A stretch of DNA of 64,000 bases, taken from Pinus tabuliformis. Its lineage: Eukaryota > Streptophyta > Pinopsida > Pinales > Pinaceae. The position numbers and the translations under genes are program-made. Below the pieces are notes generated by a model. That model saw only the letters and a program-made list of their open reading frames with translations, made no database searches and was not told where the DNA came from. Of the stretch, positions 56,757 to 64,000 are shown one piece after another (the stretch's first letter is position 1; the number at the start of each line of letters is the position of its first letter). The stretch is taken from assembly GCA_031772625.1 (NCBI GenBank), contig CM062818.1, positions 1,676,870,667-1,676,934,666 on the forward strand, written 5' to 3'.

Positions 56757-57220
56757 CTGACAGGTGGAAAAAAAATGAGATGATTAATGATATGAAATTT
56801 TAAAACAATATGTAAAATCGATATTGTCTGATGGAACAGAGAATGTGTTAAAAGATCACACTGGACTTGTAATCAAAATATAATAAGAGGGCCTAAGCAT
56901 ATCATCTTAGTTGTACAAGTACACATGACTAATTAATGCAATTCAAGAACTCGATCTTATTTTTACAAGATTGTCAATTATAGTTCATACCCAAAACATT
57001 ATGCCAGAAGGAAGAAAAGAATTACATGGATATAATTGATGCCCAAAAATAATCAATGTGAATGGTTGATACATGCATATATAGAATAAGAGAGGACTAC
57101 AAGCATCTCTATCTTGTAAGTAAAAGAAGCACCAATAACATTACAACTAGGAAAAACAAGGGGAGAATCAAGGTGTCCATGGATTTAATGTTTTTTTCCA
57201 TGGAAGAACTGTGAAATTAC

Positions 57221-57308
57221 CATAGCTCATCGCACTCGACCAAATCTCCAAACAGGGCAATTTCCCAACAGTGGCACCAGTAAACCCATAAACTGAATTC
57301 ACACTTAT
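57221..57308 (-). pseudogene. POLD1: POLD1-like exon 3, motif B region
   Basis: Reads [20 protein letters not shown] then EIWSSAMSY. The NSVYGFTGA nucleotide-binding motif is intact. The donor is GTAATT. Confidence 0.88.
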
Positions 57309-57420
57309 CTGCAAGTGCACACAGTCAAAACTATTTTATGTGTCTCACTAGCATACCTAGTTTTACTTTTATTCCATGTCCAAGCCATAATTAATATAGA
57401 CTTGACAAAGCTGTAATTAC

Positions 57421-57477
57421 CTTCAAAGCCAATTGTCAGCCATCCAAGGCATCCTTTTGAAAAGGATCTTTAGCCTC
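57421..57477 (-). pseudogene. POLD1: POLD1-like exon 2, nonsense
   Basis: Reads EAKDPFQKDALDG-stop-QLALK. The TGA at 57436-57438 stands where Arg (RQLALK) is conserved, probably a CGA to TGA change. Confidence 0.85.
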
Positions 57478-57561
57478 CTAAACAAGATTACAGGAAGTTA
57501 AAAACTGAGATGCTAAGTGGAAAAAATACAAGCATGTAACATGAACATAGGAAGCACTTAC

Positions 57562-57635
57562 TTCACCACCTTTAGGTCTGCCTTGGCTCTTTTCTTGGCA
57601 GCCAGTAACTCTTCTAGGATCTCTGGTAATATACC
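57562..57635 (-). pseudogene. POLD1: POLD1-like exon 1 of this fragment
   Basis: Reads GILPEILEELLAAKKRAKAD then LK. The acceptor is CCTAG. The donor is either GTAAGT at 57561 or, for a better protein fit, GTGGTG at 57569. The conserved block precedes polymerase motif B. Confidence 0.85.
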
Positions 57636-57869
57636 CTAGGAAACAGGAAAAAGAGAATTCAATTTAGCATCATCGAAAATGGTCAGCATATGATGGTTAA
57701 AAAGTAAATAATGAAATAAGTATCAGCATAGTGTTTGACATGCAAAGACATTAAGGTATTAGCATCCTACTTTACTTTTAAGCCTTTCTAGTAGCATAGC
57801 TTATGGTGCCTATGTTAGTGTTACAACAGTACAATTGTGCATTATACAACTGGGATGACTAGGACAGTG

Positions 57870-59120
57870 TATTGGAATCTCATCCACAATGTAGCAAATT
57901 GACCACTAAAGTCTACCATACATGTTAAGGAACCTATCTACTTTTTGTACATTGACGAATCAACCAAATCTGAATCTGAATCTACTGAAAACTTCAAAAT
58001 ATGTATCATAAAAGTAGCCTAGGGTTTATTTTCAATTATCCGTAACTTCTTCAGAATCTCAATTTCTTACTTACCCGTGTTTGAGGACCAGCTCACCTCA
58101 ACTCAACCAAACCTCCAAGACCAAGAAATAATACATGTCAACTTCACTTGCCAGTTTCTTATTGCACCATGGGATAGAGTTTTTCAAGCTAACTGTTAGG
58201 ACGAGGTAATCTACATACAACACAAATATAAGCATGTCAAATTTATCATAATCAAACAAATAATAAAATTTAGGACCCGCAACGGTCTTAGTGATGCCCA
58301 TAATCTGTAAGTACCCATAAATCCATGAGTACCAAGCACAAGAGGCTACTTTAGCCCAGAAAGGGACTTCTTCAACTTGCACACATGGGTATCCCATCCT
58401 AACAAAGATATTATATTTGAACCCAAGCTTAAACAAAACCATGAATCACTCTTCCTGCCGCCTAAATCTCTTGCCCTATCAAAATCCACTAAAGCATGCA
58501 GCAACTCAAAGCACTGTGCCAGTGTGCCCTTTAAGTACCTCGCATACCTCAAACCACGGAGAATATTTGCAGCAACCTCAGCTCAACCATATATTAGCAG
58601 CCAAGCTGGACAATAAATTGGTGTCTGAGCCCCCCTTGTTTTTGAGATAAGGGATCTCATGCACACAACAATTTGACTGCTAAATTCTACCAAATATGTT
58701 AGGGAACCTATATACTTTTTGTACGCTGACAAATCAACCATATTTGAATCTTAATCTATTGATAACTTCAAAATATGTATCATAAAAGTAGCCTATGGTT
58801 TATTTTCCATTATCTTAAACTTCTTCAGAATCTCAATTGCTTACTTACCCCTATTTGAGGACCACCTCACCTCAACTCAGCCAAACCTCCAAGACCAAGA
58901 AATAACACATGAGGTGTATATCCTTCATGTCATCTTCACTTGCGAGTTTCTTCTTGCACCATGGGATAGAATTTTTTTAACTAATTTTTAGGACGAGGTC
59001 ATCTACATACAACACAAATATAAGCATATCAAATTGATCATAATCAAACAAATAATACAAGTTAGGACCTGCAACAGTCTTAGTGATGATCTTAATATGT
59101 AAGTACTCATCAAAAAAACA
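57870..59120 (-). pseudogene. Copia reverse transcriptase debris, tandemly duplicated
   Basis: On the minus strand 58098-58552 reads HVCKLKKSLSGLK, then AWYSWIYGYLQIMGITKT, LIFVLYVDYLVLTVS and KKLASEVDMYYFLVLEV. This is copia RT around the YVDD motif (here YVDY). The stretch 57890-58320 is repeated at about 58660-59110 (period about 770 bp; both have AAACCTCCAAGACCAAGAAAT). Many stops are present. Confidence 0.75.
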
Positions 59121-59805
59121 AAGTATCTTCAAAATTTGTTTTGTTGCACACATAATTAGTTTATGTTTGGACCCTCACAACCTAGTGTGCTCCTTAGAAG
59201 CTAGAGCGATGCACGTTCAAGTTATTAAAATTTAACACATGTCAATCCTTTTTGTCCTCTTTTTGGGAGGCGCTACATTAATTGTGGGTGTGGAATGCTC
59301 ATCACATTGAACACCCTCCTCATTATTTTTGTCTCCCATTCACTGAAATTTAACAATGGTTTCCTGCCAAGGTTTAGGAATGACTATTGGATGATTTTAT
59401 GCAACAAGCAAATCATCATGTGCTTGTATCTCCTCTCCATGCTCACTTCGAGATGTTTCACCTGATTCCTATACACAACACACTTTAACTTGTTATAATA
59501 ACATTAAAACCTCCAATTGATTTATTTCATTATTCATATAATATTGTAAACAACTAACCTTGGATCCATAACCAGTAATTATTTTTTTCCCTCAATTTAT
59601 CATGTGTTGGCGAAGACCTTGGGAACCATGTAATACAACATATTTTAGGTCTTCCTCTGAAGCTTCCTTTTGAAACCGGTGAACCTACATTAACAAAGAT
59701 AATCATATCTATAAGGTAAAATAACTAATAATATACAATTAACTCAAAGTGACCATGGTTACTTTGCCTGAAATAGAAAATATAATAGATGGAAATATCA
59801 CTTAC

Positions 59806-60408
59806 CATACCACCACGAATACTATTATATCCACCAGAGCCTAATTTGTGAGATCCAATTTTTGACACCCTAGCTTGGGTTGCTTCTCTTGTATCTCGTA
59901 GGCATCTCTTAGCTCCTCCTTGTGCAAATGGAGTATAGTTTGGATTTCTGAGGAATTTCCTCTTAAAATTGGCATCTTTCATAAGTTCATCCCGCGTCAC
60001 TTGGTTTGTGATCCAAGCTGGACATGGATACATCAAGTTTTTTGTCAACTTTGTCCTTAAATTGGACCTCTTTGAGTGCATGTATTTACTTGCAATCTGT
60101 AAAATAAGCTCCTTATCAAATCCAGGATTACCAAATACTATTACTACATCTTTAAATAGTTCCTCTTTTTTGGCATTGGATTGTTTCCTCCAATCCATTT
60201 GGATGGTATTTCCAAATAATTCTTCTGCATGACGAAAAATAAAGTGATAAAATTTCAGCCCTGTTTCATCCTTCAAGACATTTACTTCTGAAGTGAGCAA
60301 GATTGTAACTTCTTGCATTCCTTTTGTGGTCACCAATGATATTGTTGTAGTCTTGGGGATTGAGAAAGGTTCCCTTATATATACATTAGGCACTGTTTCA
60401 CTTAATTC
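59806..60408 (-). pseudogene. Largest exon of the transposase-like gene
   Basis: 201 codons, open throughout, starting ELSETVPNVYIREPFSIPKT and ending GGYNSIRGGM. Acceptor AATGCAG and donor GTAAGTG are strong. The basic, Lys/Arg-rich C-terminal half suggests nucleic-acid binding. Confidence 0.7.
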
Positions 60409-60748
60409 CTGCATTTACAATGAAATTGTGGAACTATTAAGAACCCAACCAAAATATGAAACTATTTTTCATATCTAAAATAATGATCCTAAACATAACA
60501 AATGAAATTATAAAAAAAAAAAAAAAAAAAAATTTACCTGTTGATCTCTTGCAGGAGCTACACTCTCCAACAATGACATTTCCCATAATTGAATTTGTTC
60601 AATTATTTATTGTATGATTTGAACATTTGCAGGAATATCTGGTAGGATCCTTAACCTTCTTGTTTGTGAGTCTATAAGACTCCTCAAAGAAACTTTTTCT
60701 AGTCCTGGTGGGAGAATGCTGACTGGACCCACATTTGATGTAGAGGGA

Positions 60749-60955
60749 ATGTTATGGGGTTCTGGTCTAGGTGTAGATGGCATAACATGACCCTCTATAC
60801 CAACAGATTGTGTAAAGGGCATGTTATGGGGTTCTGGTCTAGGTGTAGATGGCATAACATGACCCTCTATACCAACAGATTGTGTAAAGGGCATGTTATG
60901 GGGTTCTGGTCTAGGTGTAGATGGCATAACATGACCCTCTATACCAACAGATTGT
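60749..60955 (-). repeat. Perfect 72 bp tandem repeat in coding exon
   Basis: Two complete units and one of about 63 bp, identical by eye, encode 24-residue repeats (GHVMPSTPRPEPHNMPFTQS). The unit length is a multiple of three, so the frame is kept. Expansion is recent, since no unit-to-unit differences are seen. Confidence 0.9.
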
Positions 60956-62619
60956 ATACTTGTTGGAGTCACCCTAGAAACATCCTGCAAGGCACAAATA
61001 TAAATAATAAGATGGAATAACAGATGAATAATGTTGAAATATGTAACTAGGTTCGGTCTTCATAATGACATATCTAATCACAATTCTATGTAATTTATGT
61101 AAAAAAAGGAAAAAGAAGATTATTTTTGTTATGACTGAGGCATGGGTTTCATGAACACATGAAGAAGCAAGTCCCATTATAGAATGACAATATCTCGGAA
61201 GACTCATTAAAAGAAGGTCATGAAGGTGGCAAATGATCAATGAAATGTAGTGTAAAGTTGCAAATAATCATGGCAACCAAAATACTAATCAGTACAGATA
61301 GGTGTCCATGAGGTATGTATAATAATTTTCTTTTAAAGGGTCCATCATAAGATGTAGTAGGGTTGAATTTATGGGTTTATATTTTAAGAAATACCCTAGT
61401 ATTTAGAAACCTTAATCTTAAGGTATTTGTTCCCTATGATTTGATTTCTAGGGCATGGGATAAACTCTAGAATGACATAAAGGGAAAAGAGTATGATCTA
61501 ATGTTTGAATTTAAGAAACCCTAAAAAGGCCTCTTGATTACATAAAAACCCTAAAAAAGTAACTTGACATCATGTTTTGGAATAACATATTGCTTGGGTT
61601 ACTTGTTAAAATAGTATTGTATGTACAAGAAGAAAAAAACAGATGGGGTGATCCATTTGAAGGCATGATGTAGCTCTTCGTAACACCTCATAAATCATGG
61701 AGTCGTTGTGCAAAAACTTTATTAAATATATGCCCTAGATTTCTCAACAAATAACATAATAATGGTTGAATCTTACATCTTGCATAACATTAGATGTATA
61801 TGGGGGGGGCATTAATGATCCTTGCATGCCAACATTGGTTGTATTGAGGGGCGTAAATGAATCCTGCATGCCAACAAAATGCATGCTTAGTAAAAACACA
61901 AATATTAATAAATATATATAGTGAAATAAGTTAACTAAATGCACAAAAATATTGAACAAGTTTTACCACTATCATTACCTTAGATGTTTTATAAGGTGTT
62001 ATAGGGGTTGGAATGACTTTAGCAATTGCCTGCATTCCACAAACATAAATTAGCATAATATAATAAGGAATATAAGATAATTGAACATATAAAAGACAAT
62101 ATTCAAGCTTACCTCATGCATCATCATAGCAGCGTCTTTCCCTCGTGCATTTGTTAACATTTCCATGAAAGTAGTGAATATCATTGAACCCCACATAGTA
62201 GCATCAATAACACCCATGGGTACATTCTTAAAAAAAAACATAATAACATAAAAATAAGAAAACCTTGATCAAAAAACCGATAAGAAAATAGAATCGGTAA
62301 CACCAAATATGTGTTGAGTGAGCATTGAAGATCTGTCCAACACTTTGAGGCAAGCTTATCAGAGTGTTCTGACAAGCATTTAACTAGTCACAAACAAACT
62401 TTTGAAGTATCATTTTAAAGTTATTTCTAAAAACAAATCCAAACTCTAACTAAATCAACAACATAAATAATACAAATACCAAAAGCAACATAAATACCTG
62501 GTCTGCCATTTTGTATAGAATAATGTAATAGAAATCTATGAAGAAAAGTTTGTGGACACTCGTTAGGATCATTACATAAATAAATTTTGAAATATATGAC
62601 AACGTGTAAAACCATAAAA

Positions 62620-63400
62620 TTATTCTAAAATATGTTGGTTTAAACTTCTATGCATGTAATACTAATTTCATTGAGGAGTTCTCTGGATTATATTACAAAG
62701 GGTAATGCACTGTCTTAAATTGTTGTCGCATAATGCAAAGTAATCTCTGTAGAATATCTCCTTGCTGCCTATAAACATTACTTCACTATCTCACTGCAGC
62801 CACAATCAACTCCAAACCAGACCTTTCTTGCCTCAAAACCCCAGACCATACCTCAAGATGATTTGCTGCCACATAAAAACCTTAGGGTGATTCGTTGCCA
62901 CAAACAATCCCTTATAGGTGGTTCGTTGCCACAATTGATACCTCAGGGATGATCTGTTGTCATCAACAGTGCCTCAGAGGTATCTTTCTATCCCAGAATT
63001 GCTTCATAGAGATATTGCTGCCACAGTGAAGCCTCATATTTAATGTGCTACTATAGATAATGCCTCATAGATAGGCCAATGCCTCAGATAATGTCTCAGG
63101 GATGATTCGCTTCCTAGATAATGTCTCAAGATAGTTTGTTGCCACAGTTAGTGTCTGTTCGATCATTTATATAACAACATTCAGAAGTTGGATTAAAGTG
63201 AGAGATTTTAGAAAATTAAATGAAAGTCTGGTTGGTTGACTCTCTGCAATTATGGATTGAAACCAATGAGGTTCCATATATGGTGCTCAAAAAATAAACA
63301 GTGTTCCTAACAAACAAGAATCATTTTGTATATAAAATATTTAAATAAATTATCACCAGTTTATATTAAACTGTGAAATCAACATTTGAAAAGCAATGCA
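62620..63400. repeat. Degenerate tandem repeat, about 35 bp units (62830-63160)
   Basis: Phrases GATGATTCGTTGCCACA and ATGCCTCAGAGAT recur about eight to ten times between 62830 and 63160, with much divergence. No coding potential is seen. A subterminal transposon repeat is possible. Confidence 0.55.
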
Positions 63401-63864
63401 TATGAAGCATATTAAGCATGCATGGAAACTACTAATCAAAGTCCAAAGAATTATTATGGTAGATGAAGCGATGTGGTGTGTTGCCTTAGAAGAGCACCAA
63501 TATGCAATAAAGAACCCTGAAATATGCTTGGAAAATGAAAAGACATAAAATAATGTAGAGCACTGATGGCAGGGAGGGTATAAAAACTCAGAATTATGTT
63601 TAACCCTCCAATATAGTTAACCACACATGGAATAAGTGAATTCAAATGAATGACAATGCAGTGAATGCCCATGAGCTCTGGTTTCATCAATTCATGAGTA
63701 AATGTTGGTGTGGGATTAAACCAAATAATGCCAATTTCATGCCTCATACTTCTCAAAGACCCAAGCTACAAATATCATGGCTTGGTATTATACCTATGCG
63801 CAGATTTATGCAGATTTGAGATGTTCAGAGGATAATCAATCATATTTCCATAACACCCCTCTCG
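63401..63864 (-). mobile_element. Possible retrotransposon LTR edge with polypurine tract
   Basis: On the minus strand GAGAGGGG (63857-63864) is followed directly by TGTTATGGAAATATG (from 63856 downward). This is the usual purine tract/LTR start arrangement, so an element body would lie to the right, outside the window. The other LTR edge was not found; the left limit given is arbitrary. Confidence 0.35.
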
Positions 63865-64000
63865 AACCTATTTCATGCTAACGAATTAGAGTCTAGTGCC
63901 AAACACATGATCACATATCCAAGCAAAAGATCATCCCAGTGCATCTCCTAGAATGGTGGATATCAAGTGACTCAAACTAATGAAGAGAAGCCACGATTTG

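Larger units (their letters stand above)
49752..57635 (-). pseudogene. POLD1: DNA polymerase delta catalytic subunit, 3' half, intron-containing pseudogene
   Basis: About fourteen exons on the minus strand, in correct order and mostly with GT/AG borders, match plant POLD1, the B-family polymerase of the lagging strand. They run from ILPEILEELL (57635) to FPIFYSRNKAQKD (49887). The polymerase motif-B region (NSVYGFTGA), the motif-C region, and both C-terminal Cys regions are recognisable. Damage: TGA in exon 2, TAG in exon 4, TAA in exon 6, frameshifts in exons 10 and 13, and motif C YGDTDS changed to YGDIDP. The exonuclease half upstream is not visible. Because introns are kept, it arose by DNA duplication or capture, not by retroposition. 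One intron holds the PLE palindrome and another a 257 bp PLE insertion. Confidence 0.88.
59397..62509 (-). pseudogene. Multi-exon gene, En/Spm (Transposase_24)-like, two nonsense codons
   Basis: A consistent minus-strand model: a first exon ATGGCAGACCAG (62498-62509), then exons at 62113-62226, 61979-62029, 61777-61863, 60538-60984, 59806-60408, 59559-59684 and 59397-59468. Nearly all borders are GT/AG, and the frames join in phase 0, giving about 500 codons. The large exon has KYMHSKRSNLRTKLTKN, DELMKDANFKRKFLRN and KIGSHKLGSGGYNSIRGG. The arrangement resembles the plant Ptta/En/Spm transposase-associated domain, though the match is by pattern only. TAA at 60607-60609 and a TGA in the 59559 exon break it. 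It may belong to the CACTA-like end at 48880. Confidence 0.5.

Noticed and set aside
58377-58650. Plus-strand ORFs in the 58.4 kb region
   Set aside because: Antisense of copia reverse transcriptase debris that reads KKSLSGLK..YVDY on the minus strand.

Overview
The window looks like nuclear DNA of a seed plant, most likely a conifer. It is AT-rich and dominated by old, nested, broken retrotransposons of plant type (Ty3/gypsy chromovirus, Ty1/copia, L1-like LINE). It carries plant host-type genes (a kelch F-box protein and a DNA polymerase delta catalytic subunit). It also carries a Penelope-like element (PLE) with a GIY-YIG endonuclease; among plants such elements are known to me mainly from conifers. 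The conifer call is an inference. No rRNA, tRNA or CRISPR was seen.

Layout. (1) 1-340: a short exon-like host remnant. (2) About 340-21880 and about 30730-44670 are two copies of one large segmental duplication. Each holds copia-derived blocks, an antisense TE-like ORF, a gypsy integrase remnant, AT-rich tandem repeats and a kelch F-box gene. Copy 1 later received a complete but dead gypsy chromovirus (5183-11005) and an ORF1-only LINE (18182-19935), and its F-box gene is a pseudogene with three stops. Copy 2 keeps an intact 347-codon F-box gene (43411-44454). A further copia unit (26034-30727) lies in front of copy 2. All three copia units carry the same 2.06 kb solo-LTR insertion, so they multiplied by DNA duplication after that insertion. 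(3) 21880-26034 holds gypsy gag debris and degenerate repeats. (4) 44670-49750 is intergenic, with a hairpin, small tandem repeats and a CACTA-like terminus. (5) 49752-57635 is an intron-containing, degenerate copy of the DNA polymerase delta catalytic subunit gene on the minus strand. One intron contains a 3.3 kb near-perfect palindrome made of two head-to-head truncated PLE copies. (6) 57870-59120 holds tandemly duplicated copia RT debris. (7) 59397-62509 is a multi-exon minus-strand gene resembling an En/Spm-type plant transposase, with two nonsense codons. (8) The right end has a degenerate tandem repeat and a possible LTR edge.

Most striking: hammerhead ribozyme folds sit at both outer ends of the PLE palindrome. 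Two much shorter insertions, 257 bp at 49960-50216 and 75 bp at 29738-29812, carry complete or cut hammerheads with similar 3' tails and clear target-site duplications. Together they look like several PLE 3' ends inserted by target-primed reverse transcription. The only gene here that looks functional is the F-box gene at 43411-44454.
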